A stretch of 64,000 bases of DNA from Apostichopus japonicus (lineage: Eukaryota; Echinodermata; Holothuroidea; Aspidochirotida; Stichopodidae). The position numbers and the translations under genes are program-made. Numbering within the stretch: position 1 is the stretch's first letter; every line of letters begins with the position of its first letter. The notes below the pieces were generated by a model. It did not search any database. It was not told the DNA's origin and saw nothing but the letters and a program-made list of their open reading frames with translations. Positions 16,574-31,500 of the stretch are shown piece after piece. The stretch lies in NCBI RefSeq assembly GCF_037975245.1, contig NC_092561.1, forward strand, positions 2,206,501 to 2,270,500, in the 5' to 3' direction.

Positions 16574-19500
16574 GTAAGTCCCAGAATATTGTTTACAAAA
16601 ATGTGCCCAACATAACATAAATATCGGCCTGCGGTAGAATATATGTTTGATATTTAAGTGATGACTTTCAGCTCATGTAAACCAAATATTATGCCAAAAT
16701 ACATGGAAGAACAAATTGCACCAAAATTGGATCTAAAACGAATCCTTTAATTGTTTGTTAGTAAAGATTTTGAAAGCTCTGGTAATAACATAGTGTTTCC
16801 ATTTTGTCTATAGGTATCTGGAAGCTTTGAGGTTTGCAAAACTGTTGTACTTTGTAAGATTCTTGCATATGATTAGTAATTGACAATTTTGCCTAATTTA
16901 CTGTTTTGCAATGTGATACCAGACAAATTATTTTGTGGTTCAGGGAAAAAAATGCTTCTCATGTAAGTATATCAATTTCTAAGTTATTCAATGTGCATTT
17001 TGCTTCTTTAAAAAAGTGTCTTGGAAAAAGTTTTCGCATGTTTTGTTGGAATACGTGCAGTACGTTTGTAATTAAATCTTATTCAACAAATTATAATAAT
17101 ATCATTTGATTTTTGAAGAACTAACAAAAAGTGTGTTGTAGTTTTGCTACTTAATGCATATGTCAGCAGAATGGAGCAAGATTTTTTTAAAAAGATTTTG
17201 TTCAATGTTTCAGACTTTCTTTTTCACCGATGGATATGATCCTGAATGGCAAAACAAAACAGGTACGTAAACTGAACAGAGCTGACAATTATTTTGATCC
17301 TGCGCATTCTTTGTACTTTCTTATGCATTTAAATTCCAGAAAGTTTTACGTTAAAAAATGATTAATTTACAAAGAATCTTTCTAAGCAGCAATATTTAGA
17401 TGATTCACGGGTAAAAATGTTATGTTTGGTGAAAAGAAAAATCATAAAAATTAGAACATTGCATCCACCTCATTATTTCTACACTTCATAAATTAAGAAT
17501 GACATGTTTTTTTTTTATCATATCCACATGTTGATAGTGAGCTAAAAATTTCATGTTTGATCTCTTTTTTTAAAAATAAATTATAAATTGGTTTTTGATT
17601 TGAGCTTGAAGTTGCTTGATAATTTCTCAATATTGATATTTTTCGCCCAATTTTCGGGAAAAATTGGGCAAAGCTGAATTGCACACATAATTCGTATGGA
17701 AAGGTTTTTCTTTAAAAACAGGAAAAAAATAGATCAACTCACTTGATAATGTTTGAACTTTTCTTTTCATTTCTATATTTTGATTGTAAAGCCACTCATG
17801 TTGGTTGGTAAGACAGTCTGTTACCAGTTTACTACTCAAATTTTGTATTATGGAATATTGTGGGCTCTGAATGCACCTTTGTACAGCAAAACTACTATGA
17901 ACCTTTGCACTTGTACAGCAATTTTGCATAGCATTATATGGTGGGATACGGGATAAATTATTCCCAGGTTACTGAGCTGGAAAATACAGACATGTTCCTA
18001 ATTCTTGCAGAATTGACCACTTTCTCAGTCAGCTTTTCAATGCAAATTTCTATTTGATCAGCTACTAGTAACTATTAAAATTGTTCAGGTGGTGAGTGCA
18101 GTTGGGTAGCGGTTCAGAGGGTTTACCATGTATACACCCATCATACACTCAAGCTTATTGTTATTACTTATTACTTATGATTAATGCAACTTGCTTGCAT
18201 ATATACACAATGTGCACCTTTGATCTGTACAATTATTCTATTGAATACCAAATATGTATGCATGACTGGATGGAAAATGAACCAATTATGCCTAAATTGT
18301 GAAGGCAATGTATATTGGTATTTCCTAAATATGCATCTATTTATAAGGTTAATGTATATGATAAAACTACTGTACTTAGTTACTGTATGTACTGTAGAAG
18401 TTGCTCCAGTAACGTAATATTTAATATCTACATGTAAATGTCAAAGCTTTTTCTTTCTAGGGGTTATGGTCTAAGTAAAGGCCTCTCGAATTCGGTCATT
18501 GGCTGTAGAAACATCCAAATGTAGATTTTTGTAGCAGTGGTAGGTCCTGAGAATATATATGCATTTCATATTGTATTAAGAACACAGTGTACACTATAAC
18601 TTCAAGGGCTAGCTTCTTGGGCTGAAGGGTAAATGTCATACTATGGGTGTCCCTTGGATCATAAAAACTGAATAGCAAAGTTCACAACCTACAGTATTGT
18701 ATAGCCTTTACCATTCTATCTTACAGTATACAGTAGACTTCCTATGAGACTATTACAGGAACATGTACAATATATTACTGTACATACAGTACATAGTGCA
18801 GTGTATCATCATAGTGCAGTGTATTAAAGTTACACCGTTCTATACCACCATAGCTTGTCTGTTTGCGTTATTACTGGGTATTTAAAGCTTTTCCGTGGTC
18901 AATCGTACTGTATAATAAATCAGAAAGATTTGATTGACAGCTGGTCTGTTGTTGTAGGTGGTTTTTTGTTGTGTTTTGGGCTAGATTTGCCATGAATTTA
19001 ATACAGTGTGGACTACACTGTACCATAGGTGACAGATGAACTTATTCAGTCAGAGGGGAAATATAATCTTGTTAGCAAACTTTTTCATTCAGTATCTAGT
19101 TTTAATTATGCAATTTTGTTATACTGATGGTATTGAGACTTTTAAGAGGAGTCACAAAGCAGACACACTATGAAATGTGTTCTCTTTGACAACAACTACA
19201 GTATGAATTAAAAAATAACAATTAAGGAAACAAATCCATTTTCAATCGCACCATTTTACTCTGCAGATACTACATACATGCTCGGTCCATCATGACCTGT
19301 TTTATCTCTGTTTATTTGCATTTACTTATAATAGACTGATTTAACACTAGCTGAAGTAGATCTTTGATTGTGTTCAAAGATGATATCCTACAGTTGTTTT
19401 TATATATATATGTGTCATAATGTGTGTCCATACAGTATACTGTACATACATGTTACAATGTTTATTACAATACAATACTACAGTTTACTGTATATGAGAA

Positions 19501-22500
19501 GTACAGTATCTGTCTGTTAAATCTCACTCCAAGCTGTCACTAGGATATGTTTATACACTTTACAAGCCTGACCCTCTTCCTCAATTGAGTTGGGTAGTGG
19601 TTTCCTTTCTGATATTATGATATGCTTTGCATCCAGAGGTCAAAGTTCAGGTTCCCCACATGTTTTATGGTTATCATTAGCTCTGTCATATAAACATTAC
19701 ATAAATACATAGACACTATATATGTTTTTTCTTTCCTCCATATAATATATTGAACTTGAAGTACTGTATGTGATTGATTGTTACATTGTGTCACCCTGAG
19801 GAAGGCCATGTAATATTAACACAAAACTCAGGGCATATTTATAAAGGATTTGTTGTGGTCTTTCCTCAGACAGACCAGGCCTTATTAGGGTTGTGAGAAC
19901 AGCAAAATGTTTTGTTTTTGTTTGTTTGTCAGAGAAAATGTACCAAAATGACAATGACTATGATTTGACTAGGAGAGATGTGTAGGTTTGGTGAAAAGAA
20001 CACCAGCTTGGGGTGATATCAATTTGTTTCATTCGACCTATTTGTGGGGGTATTTTTAGTTACAATGCAATCTGAATTTGATGTAAACAACTGGTCGTCC
20101 GTGTCAGACAACCTCCGCATACGAATTTGGTGGTCAGAATAGTACTTTAGTCATCTTCGATCACCAGACGACCATTAATAATTTGCCATGTAACTGGATA
20201 CCCATGTTTACAGTCTAATCAGGGAAGTAAATTATTACACACATTAACTAGAGCTCTTCTAAGCAAGTTATTTAATGGTTTGTACATGTTGTTTCAGTAC
20301 TACAGTACAAGTATTGTGGCTTTCATACCTTTCCCAACAAACCTGATCTGTGTTCGTGTGTTGACTCAAAATTCATTGCATGTATTCATTGTACTGTATC
20401 TGCAGTATCCCAATTAGGTACAAGTTATATCATAATTCATAAATGTAGAAAAAAGAGGGGGGGGGGGAAAAGTAATGAATTGTTGAAGGGCAAGGGATGG
20501 TGGGGGGAGGGGAGGAGGGGTGAAATTGCATAAAACATCAGATTAAAATAGGAATTTTTACTAAGGTGTTTTTAGTTTCATTGAATTGTGTACATCCAGT
20601 TCACATCTTTACGTTGGGAACTACAATAAAGGATCGCACGACTGTACGCAGACTGGAGTCAAAGGCCTTGTTCGCAATTTGAGATGTATGTAAGGTATTA
20701 GGATCTTGTTTTCCCATGGGAGCTAATGAAGCTGACCCTCTATGTGTCTGTATCTGAGAACCGATGGTGGATCAACGTCGAACAAAAGATATACATGAAC
20801 TACCAAAGTACAAAATGATCATCATGGTTTACAAATCACCTGGGTCAGGATCATCACCTGGGTCAGGATCATCACCTGGGTCAGGATCGTCCCTGGGTCA
20901 GGATCATCACCTGGGACAGGAACTTCACCGTGGTCAGGATTGTCACCTGGGTCGGGATCGTTACCTGGGACAGGATCGTCACCTGGAACAGGATTGTCAC
21001 CTGGGACAGGAACTTCACCTGGGTCAGGATCGTCATCTGGGTCAGGATCGTCACCTGGGACAGTATCATCACCTGGGACAGGATTGTCACCTGGGACAGG
21101 AACTTCACCTGGGTCAGGATGGTCGTCTGGGTCAGGATTGTCACCTGGGACAGGAACTTCACCTGGGTCAGGATGGTCGTCTGGGTCAGGATCGTCACCT
21201 GGGACAGTATCGTCACCTGGGTCAGGATCATCGTCTGGGTCGGGATCATCACCTGGGTCAGGATCGTCACCTGGGTCAGGATCGTCACCTGGGACAGTAT
21301 CGTCACCTGGGACAGGATTGTCACCTGGGACAGGAAATTCACCTGGGTCGTCTGGGTCAGGATCGTCACCTGGGACAGTATCGTCACCTGGGTCAGGGTT
21401 GTCACCTGGGACAGGATCATTACCTGGGTCAGGATCATCGTCTGGGTCAGGATCGTCACCTGGGACAGGATCATTACCTGGGTCAGGATCATCGTCTGGG
21501 TCAGGATCGTCACCTGGGACAGGATCATTACCTGGATCAGAATCGTCAACTTGGACAGGATCATTACCTGGGTCTGGATCGTCACCTTGGACAGGATCAT
21601 TACCTGGATCAGAATCGTCAACTTGGACAGGATCATTACCTGGCTCAGGATCGTCGTCTGGGTCAGGATCGTCGTCTGGGTCAGGATCATCTGGGTCAGG
21701 ATTGTCACCGAAAAAGAGAGATCTACTCAAGACTACAGGAGTGTTTGTCTTCATACTGCAAGTCTGATGGCCCTACCAGATCCCCCCTGCATTCTCAAAT
21801 GTGAACAAGCTGTAGAATGAGCTTTTAGGTTTGCCATGCTGCTGTTGGTAATTTAAGTAGATCCCTTCCAGACTAGATACATACATGTGTGTACTGTAAA
21901 GCTATATCTTCTTAGTTCAGATTAGATACATAAATGTGTGTAGTACTGTAGAGCTGTATCCTCTTAGGTTTGTTGAGTACCTTCCCCTGAACCTCTTCCT
22001 CACCGTGGTATTTGTAATCCCTTGGGATAATCTCAATCAGCATCCAGGAAGCACAGTTGTTACAGAACCTGTCTGGTCTAAATGGCATGGCCCTGGTGGG
22101 TCATAACTTGTGATATATGTTGTCTTTGATGGTATGCTTCAGTATTACTGCAATGTGTTGTCTATCATGATACATAGTAAATTACAGGTACCCTTGATGG
22201 AAGAACAGACTGAAAGAAGCAAAAACCCTCTCTCCCTCCTCCCTCTGCTTCCTCCAATCTCTCTCTCTGCTCCCTGAACCCCCCCCCCCCCCCTCACAAG
22301 AAAAAAATTGCCAATGTCAATATTGGGAGTCTCTCTTCAGGGAGAAGTGGTGACTTGTATATTTTACACCCAAGTACCAATAAAGCACCCTAAAAGAGGA
22401 AGGGGATTTATGGGCTATTAGAGGGAGAAGAAGGTTGGGGGGGGGGTGGGGGGTCAATGAAATGGGTCTCAAAGGAAGTGAAATATAAACAAATATTCTG

Positions 22501-25500
22501 GGCACGAAAAGGATGAGGTCAATGAACAGAAAATGAGTCCTGCAAACATCTGTACTGCAGCATAGATAGGTACAGCAGGAGCACATAATGATACATAGTT
22601 CTCTGATGTGTAATTAAAGGGTGCACTGTGTGCTAGATGAGTTTGAATAACAACAATTCCTTGTTTAACCTCACCTTACTGACTCTATCATCACCCACCA
22701 TCTCTGTCTTGTGTGGTATGAGTTAAATTGTTTATATTGAGTTTGCATCATTTATTATATCTAATTTTGGTTGTAAAGACATTGGTATTTTATGTCTACT
22801 TTCCCTCCTGATTTGATTTGATTTGAATTGAATGACTTTTGATTTTTTTTGCAGGTGGTCAGATGATAATAACAGATTGTCCAACAGATCATCACAGGTA
22901 AGGAGAAGTTACGGGAGAATGCTTTGTGGAGAAATGAACGAAAGAACAAAAAATGGTGTTTTGCAAATCCTAAAATGTTCCAAATTATTGACTGTGCATG
23001 TTGCATGGTTCTTGTAAATAGATCCATTCAGCCCATTGATGGAAAGAAATTATTCTTATTTCTGAGTTTGGTAGACCAATCACTAAATTCAGTCAATTAC
23101 GGTAGGATTTTGAAATCATGGAAAAATCGTAAAGATTTAATTTCATTATTAAAATACATGATTGCATTTATAAAGTAATCATTTAAACCTGAACTGTGCA
23201 AACCATCTGTTAATTCAAGCTTTTCAGATTCATCAGTGCCATTGCCATGCAAAGTTTATAATGATTTCGTTCTCTTGCAAATAGGCCAAAATGTTAGCAA
23301 AATGGTATATTGAAATTATTGCATGATTATTGACTACAAAATAGCCCCCCAAAAGGAGTGTGGAGTTTAGGATCCCGGTTTGGTCAGATTGTTTAACATA
23401 TAATGAATGCATACTTAAGAATATGTTTTACCGTTTAAACCTTTTTATGTTTTAATTTTTAGACAGTCCCTCTGCTGCAAGTTCTCCAAAATGTACCAGA
23501 TGTACTTGGAGTCTGGGAAGAAGTAAGTATTTGTATTCAGCCATATTTTTCATTTTGGTCACGTGTCACCATTTATGAAATTATATCTGAAAGATTATAT
23601 ATAAGACATAATTCTGTAAAATATTTACGCTCGGACACCGAAAGTGTGAAAGGCAAATGCCATTGACTGTGGCCGGCTTCTTTGGCAACAGAGAACAAAT
23701 TTAACACATTTTATTTTCACTGCTTCATGGGGACATTGTTTATTAGCTGTCCACCCCTCTTACCTGTCTCCTCAGTAATATTGCACTATATGATCTGCCT
23801 CGTGTACAGTTTCTTATTGTGTCCACTACAGACCCATTTTCATATGTCCTCCTTCCAAATCTACCATTGGTGAGGACGTCTCGACTGTACTATAAATTTG
23901 TACACAGTTTGAAGGGAGTCATTTGTGAGGGTGGAGAGAGTTTCTTTGCTGAAAGAAGTCAAAGATTTTGTCCTGTCCAAGACCACCTTTAATTTTGATG
24001 ATTGTTGGAATATTTCATGGTCATAATTGGGCACATGGTGTGGCATTGTATTGTCTGCTACATCTTGTAAAGTAAAACTTTGGATTATCCAGATCTGTCT
24101 TTCATCCGAATCATGTTGTTCCGAAAGCAGTCTTTCAGGAATCTAAGCAGTCTTTCAGAAATCTAAGCAGTGTTTCAGGAATCTAGGCCATCTTTCAGGA
24201 ATCTAAGCCATCTTTCAGGAATCTAAGCAGTGTTTTAGGAATCTAAACAGTCTTTCAGGAATCTAAGCTGCTTTCAGGAATCTAAGCTGCTTTCAGGAAT
24301 CTAAGCAGTCTATCAGGAATCTAAGCAGCCTTTCAGGAATCTAAGCAGTCTTTCAGGAATCTAAGCTGTCTTTCAGGAATCTAAGCAGTCTTTCAGGAAT
24401 CTAAGCAGTCTTTCAGGGATCTAAGCAGCCATTATTGCACTGGACACATGTTGTCCAATCAGTCCAGTCAATTTCATTGAGAAATGTCACATGTTCTATC
24501 GTTGCAAATGACAAAGCATCCTTACAAGGAATAATTTACCTGGTATGTATCTCAAAATCCTACACAAAGTGGGCAATTGGCTATAAAAGTGATCAAATGC
24601 ACTACGGTCTTGCACTTCAGGAACCAGTCTTTGATATGTGACAAAAATTCAGAATCTTCTAAACTGCAGCGACAAAACTTGAACACTAAACTTATTTTTC
24701 CCGGCCCTTTGTACAGTTTTCAGTACTATGCCTATGTCTGTGGCCATATTAAAATATACTACTTTGTAAAACTTTAAAACCCATTTATGCTATGTACAAA
24801 TTGCACAAAAAGATGAAGCTAGTACTACTAAAGTAAAGAAAAACCGTATCAACTGGGTTATTTCAATTTCATTTAGACAATTAACCTTTAGTCCTGATGT
24901 GTCCTAATAATTCAGGTTTGACCCTCCTTCCTAAGTTTTCGTGTCCCATGGGTGGCGATGAATAATTTATCCAAGTATCACATCACAAAATGCTATTTTG
25001 CAAAATGAATAAATTGCTCTATAAGTTTCAAAGGGTGTAAAGTATTTTATTCTACTGCAGGAACCAGAGTATTTAATAAGAGACAAGAGTTTATCTCCTT
25101 CAGAATTGCTACACTAAAAGATTCCTTGTTGTTTCTCAGCATTTGAATAGATCTGAAAGTAAGTCTGACTTTGTTGTGTAGGTGCTATTGTTACCCAGAT
25201 TGTTCCTAGCAACAGTTTTTAACAGACATGATGATGTCACAGAGGTGAGTGGAGGAGCATCAAAGAGAGATATCCCCCCATTAAATAAGAATGGATGTTT
25301 ATTGCTTCAAGAAACCTTAGTAGTTGTTTAGAATACAAGACTATTGTCTTCAGTTTCTCACAGTGGGAAACTTGTTTACTTGAAATCTTACCACCACTAC
25401 AGTTTACTAGTATGCTGACCTTAGGTTTTATTTTCCCAGGATGCTATTGTATGACAGTTATTGCGGGGGGGGGGGGGGGAGGGGCGGAGGGGGGGAGGGG

Positions 25501-28500
25501 TGGAGGGGTCAAAGATGAGCTCAACCCAAGGATGCTAATTTGGATTTGATCCAAGTTAGATCTCTCCAGGCCAGGCATAGTTCTATCAGAACGAATCCCC
25601 AAGTCGCCAGGCATAGTTCTATCAGAACGAATCCCCAAGTTCCTATGTTCCTATGTTGTGGAGTACCATTTATCACACCCCCTCCCCACCCAAATGGTAG
25701 CACTGTGACCATCCTTCATCACCATGGAAGGTATACAATACTTACTTCTTTTCCTGACTTTTATTTCTAAATAAGTGTGAGCAAATGATAAACAAAATTG
25801 GAAACAGTTATTACTCAGATTTTGTTGTGTAGAAAATTTCAGATTTATGCTTTTTGATCACTAATACCCTCCCCTGTAAAAGACCCCTTACAACCCACCC
25901 TTCTACTAGCATACCCCCCCCCACTCCCCTCAACATGAAACATATCACTTTTACCCTGTCAAACCTTCAATAACCTGTACTCTCCGATCAGAGGCATCCT
26001 GTAGCTTTGGGGAGGGGGGGGGGCAGGGAATATGTCTCCCATATAATCATCTGGCCCCCAAACAAATGATCAGAAAAAGGTATGTTTTGTTTTGTTTTAT
26101 GAAAAGAAGTTCTACCTGCCTTTAGTAAAGCTTTGCCCTCCCTCCCATAAATAAAGATGTCTAGGTGTCTGTGCACCCCCTCCCCCCCCCCTTAGCCTCT
26201 GCTTTTGATCCGTCAGGATCCCAATCACTGCTACCCTTCCATCAGGTGTCAGATCATCTTTGTGCCTTCATGAATGATCACACTATTACGAACCCCTCCC
26301 CCTTCCCCTTATCATCACACCCATCCATGAGGCCCCTAATCCCTCACACCTTCCATGATGCCCCTAATCATCACACCCTTCCATAAGGCCCCTAATCCTT
26401 CACACCCTTCCATGATGCCCCTAATCCCTCACACCCTTCCATGATGCCCCTAATCCCTCACACCCTTCCATGAGGCCCCCTAATCATCACACCCTTCCAT
26501 GATGCCCCTAATCCCTCACACCCTTCCATGATGCCCCTAATCCCTCACGCGCCATTCTGTCGGTCCTTAGTTCACCCATATCCCTCCAAACATCAATTAG
26601 GTGTAACCTTTCATTAAGCCCACAGTTCACTACAGTGTCCCTTTCATCTGTTCAAGGATCACGAATAGATCAGTAATAAAGTTAAAGTGTAATCACTTTG
26701 ACAATAGTTCTGCAAGTCTATCTGTTCCTTGATGTACCTTTCTTTTCTGTGCAAGGTTTCTCAATTACCTTATGTATATTGTGTGATCATGTTAGAGACA
26801 CTCTTGAAGGCAAAAAACACATTCAATATAAATTGAATTGTCCTCATTTCCTCTTGCTACGGTGAAGGGAAGGAAGTGAGTTTCCCATCTTTGTAAGTTT
26901 CATTATTTGACTACAGTGATTGAAAGAACAGAGCACAAAGAACTGTGGCTTCAAACACTTTCAAAGACTGCAATTATATAGATTTAGCTTAATCATCACA
27001 AACATCTTAAAGTAGTTTCAAAGAGACAATGCAGTGAACACAAAGAGATTGCTAGATATGCTAAAATAGGCCATAACTCATTAAACAAGTGCAGCAAAGC
27101 TTCTAATTGAGATATTTGGTATTAATTGGCAATATTTCTGAGAAGTTTATCCATTTTTTCGTGCGAGAAATATATTGACATGTTTTCCTTGCCTTATGCT
27201 CCTGCATAGCAGACATAGTTTGTTACAATGTTAGAAACAGTGGCGGAGTGTCCATACAATCAGGGGGGGGGGGGCCGATGCCCCCCTGATGGACTCAAAT
27301 GGACTGCTGGCGCCCTTTTCAGCTTTTTAACACTTTTGACTTTTTTATTGCCTTTTCATCTACCTATTGACATTTGTCACATTTTGTTGGTGTAATTTTC
27401 TGACAAATGCTCTAACGACGGTCTTTAATTTATCGGCACTTCCGTTGTACGAAACCATTCAAACCTTATATCCACAACAGCAGATTTGGACACTCTCTTT
27501 AGGAGGAGTAGTATTTTCTACGTTTTCAGAAAATGACCTCTCGTGACCTCAAACGACCTTCAAGTTGATAAAATAAGATCGTGTATGTAAGAAAACTTAA
27601 CTCACACAAACCATTGTGGAAATTTCAGCCAAATCGAATGAAAAATAAGGAAATGGCAGTCATTCAAACACGGTGGCAAAAAGTGACAAACATTTTCGAC
27701 AGAAATTCTTTGATATTGGCAGAATATCTATTGATTCGGTAATCACAATTTTGGGACAATCTTTGTGTTCATAAGTTACCATGGTGACGTTTACCGGCGA
27801 AGTCAGTGTTCACTGACTCTTGGTTACATTTGTTGATTTTTGCTTCACAGTATATCTCATGGAAACAAATTTAGAAACGGGATGGTTCGGTATCGAACAG
27901 TATTTGTAAAATTAAATTAAATCAAATTGAATTTATTTTCAAGCGCGATCAGTCACTTTTAACATTTTGTAATAGTTTTTTTCATTTACCATGCACCTGT
28001 CAGATAGATGTTAAAAGTTTCCCTATGGATAATAACCTGAAACTTTCCAAACAAGATATGCTCCTGTTTGAAAAAAAAAGAAAAGATTTAAGCTAGAATG
28101 TGATTCAAATCCACTGACCTCAAGATTACAAAGGTCACCATATCAAATCCCTACCATTCTATGGTAGCTCAAAGTTGATTTACACCTTTCAAATTTATTT
28201 ACGATTATTTACTTCTCAAATTTTATTTCTTGGTCATTTTTTTCTGTAGTGCATTTGCCCACTTGTACAAAACAGAAAGTTACATATAAGAAAATATATC
28301 CACACAGTGAGCATTGCACAGTGTCACACACACACACCTGTCCGATCAGAAAGTAACCATGAGGGTAAAGACTTAATTCAAACAATAATTATGTTTCCTC
28401 AGTAGCTACAGTATATTAGTACATACAGTAGGTGTACTACTGTGCTGTACAGAACAGTACAGTTATAGTAAGGTACACCTGTCATATATCTACAGTGTTA

Positions 28501-31500
28501 GTACTGTTACTTCCTTTCATCGGGTAGGCTACACATAATCCTACAGTGTACAATAGCACATTGTTATTGTAAAGTATGCTAATCTCTTTAACACCTCTGC
28601 AATGGTACTTCAATGCAATTCTAGTAAGTTGAAACCTTGGCTAAAGAAGCTAACTTATGGTTTTCTATAGGCATGGAAACATTTTGTCCTTAAAAAACCA
28701 CAGCGCAGACAAACAGTTCAAGGTTAATACTGGAAGTATTTTAAGTTGGAAGGTACTGTAGTTTGTTAGGAGAGTTCAAAGTATATCTTACAATTAAATT
28801 GGGGGTGAGTTGGTGGGGGAGGGGGTAAAGAGTAAGGGTTAAGGAGGGGTGTACAGTAAGGGAAAGCAGATGGGGATGAGTATAATGTGAGACTGTTTGT
28901 CAACGCCTTCATAATTTTTAATATTTCACTCTAGGCTTTATAAAATTAAAAAAGTTTAGGAGTTTTAAGAAATAGGTCAGAATCAGAGGGGACTGCATGG
29001 CAAACCCAGAGTGGTAAGAGGGTGAACTTGTTAAATTCTGTACACGTGTACAGTAGCACGCAAAGATTGCTCCCTTTCTGGACAAGTCTCCTGAAATTGA
29101 TTCCCCCCAGTTTTAACCATTCAGTGTCACCTTAACATACAGTAATAACTATAATAAACATCAATGATGGAAACCACCAGGGGGTGGGGTTGGGAGGAAG
29201 GGGAGGGGGTGGGGTGGCATTAGTAAAACTAGCAAGACAATTCTTATGAATTAGACCAAGATGAGTGACCAGTATTTGACTTTGTACCTTATTTTTGGTA
29301 GTTCGTTTTATTATGCTGATGACTTTATTAAAAGTATTTACCTCACAATTTTCTTTGAAAACATCTGCTTTAGATACTGGCCAGGTGATGTTCATACCAC
29401 ATAGAATTTACCTAAATTTTAACCCAAAGAAAACCGTAACTTTCCTTACGACTACATTTTGTGCCTGGTGCTGGTACTTTTTACCAACGCTAATACTGTA
29501 CACAACCTTTGTTTAAGCACACCTGGTGCTCGGCTAGAGTTCGTAATGTCAAGTACCGTGCTAGCTAAAGACACACACTTTACTTTTGTTTCATTATAGC
29601 TTTTAAGATTATTCAGTTTAAAGAGTTACTACACCTACATATATGAGTATATCATTGTACACAGTACTTCCTCATCGAATTGTTTAATTAGACAAAATAC
29701 GATTAATGTACGGTAGAAATACAGTCCATTGTGTTTGCTCGTTAGCTCGTTTTGACGAGGAAAAAAAAGGTTGTGGTCATTGTCAGTAATTAGCAAGAGA
29801 AACCCTTGAAACAGAAGGGCTCGAAACAGAAGGGCTTGAAACAAAAGGGCTTGAAACAAAAGGGCAGGTTTGAATCAATACAAGGGCAGAAGTGCATGGA
29901 ACTCGTACTGAAAAACTTTTTTGATCAAAAACTTAAACCTCTCTCCGAATTGTTTTTTATGGTTTTGTGTGAAAGCAAAAGCGAAGGAAGTTTACATTGA
30001 GACAAGAAATAATGAACCTATTGTTACGAAGAGTATGAATAAGATTAACAACGCTGTCCAAACCTACTGGAAATTAGTTTTTGATAATAATTCCCACTCC
30101 CCCACTTCCTTCCCTACCCTGGACACAAAGCTTGTGAATTGCAATTTCAACAGAGAAATTCATGTTTGAAATTATGGTGTTTACTACTTTTGGGGATACA
30201 GCAGTCTCTCTCTCTCTCTTTAATCTGTATTCTCTTTATCTTCTAAATTTGAATAGCAGTGATTTATGACAGATTAGATTATGTCTGGGCAAACACTGTA
30301 AATAGCATCTAAGCCCACTAGAAGCAACCACATTTATAATAATTTATGGGGCAAAGAGTAAGTTAAGTAAATAGTACTCTGTTGAACTAAATTAAAGTGT
30401 TGGCAGGCAACAGAGGCACAGACAAAACAGATGTTAAAGGGGGGGGGGGGAAAGGAAAGAGTATGCCCTTGTACAATAACATCTAAGTTTGAAGATATTG
30501 GTAATTAAGAGATATTTTGAGCTAGTACTGGTTCAAACAAAAGGAAAGGATAAAAGATACATATTAATAAGAATATGTATTAACGATGATGGGGATAATT
30601 CTATGCCATGCGAAAGCTGCACAAAAGCTGTATCTTGGGGAAATTTGATTGCGGGAGGGGAGGGGGGGGGCGGAGGAGTTGGAGGGCATTTTTGTGGAGG
30701 ATGAGTGACTGGGATTGCTATGTGGTTTTTGGCTCTCTAAGGGACACATGTAAATATTACCTATTGCAGGACGATGGAAAATGTGAACCGTTGGTTTTTA
30801 AACTTAATGTAACATCTCGGGCCTGTATTGAAATAAATAGGCCTTGATGATTCACAAGAGCCTTCATCCAGACTTCTCAATACCCTTTCAAGGGTGCCAT
30901 GTTACAATAACAGCACGGTTGTGATCTTGCCCTAAATTAGATCAAGGTTTTTCTTGGCAAGTCATTTGTCAACAAGTGATGTTTTGCTTTGAAATAAACC
31001 CAGCAGTAGTCCAAATCCACAATATACACTATTATTATTATTAAAAGCAGGCATATGAAACAGATGTATTTGTTCATCCCTCGGCTTGACTAATATTGAA
31101 TGAACACTGGCTGAGACGTTGTTACAGTTAACTTTATAAGCAAATATATTCCAAAAACTGATCAAACCGTTTCTCGTTTTCACACCGTTTAAATAGTCAC
31201 CTGTTCCAGTAGCTTTGTATCCAAAGTTTTGTTTTGTTTTGTTTTGAATTTCCTTTTTTTAAAGAAGAAGTCAATGAATGGGACGTGTTTTTGAGGTGGC
31301 AATATAATGACCTGATTGTACTTCAGTGAGCTGTTACAAATCACAACCTGTGGGTACCCATATGCTCTTATTCACATATATGCTGGTTCTATGTACTGTG
31401 TATGCATCTGTACTGTGCTGTACAGGCATGTTTTACCTATATTACCATCATGTTTACCTGCAGGGACATGTCCATTACGTGTCCTAAAATGTCCAGAAAA

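Noticed and set aside
20764..21820. Five overlapping long open frames, 275-346 codons, on both strands
   Set aside because: All are produced by the 18-bp minisatellite, whose unit is a multiple of three without stops. None extends into a recognisable domain and they lie inside fringe intron 2.
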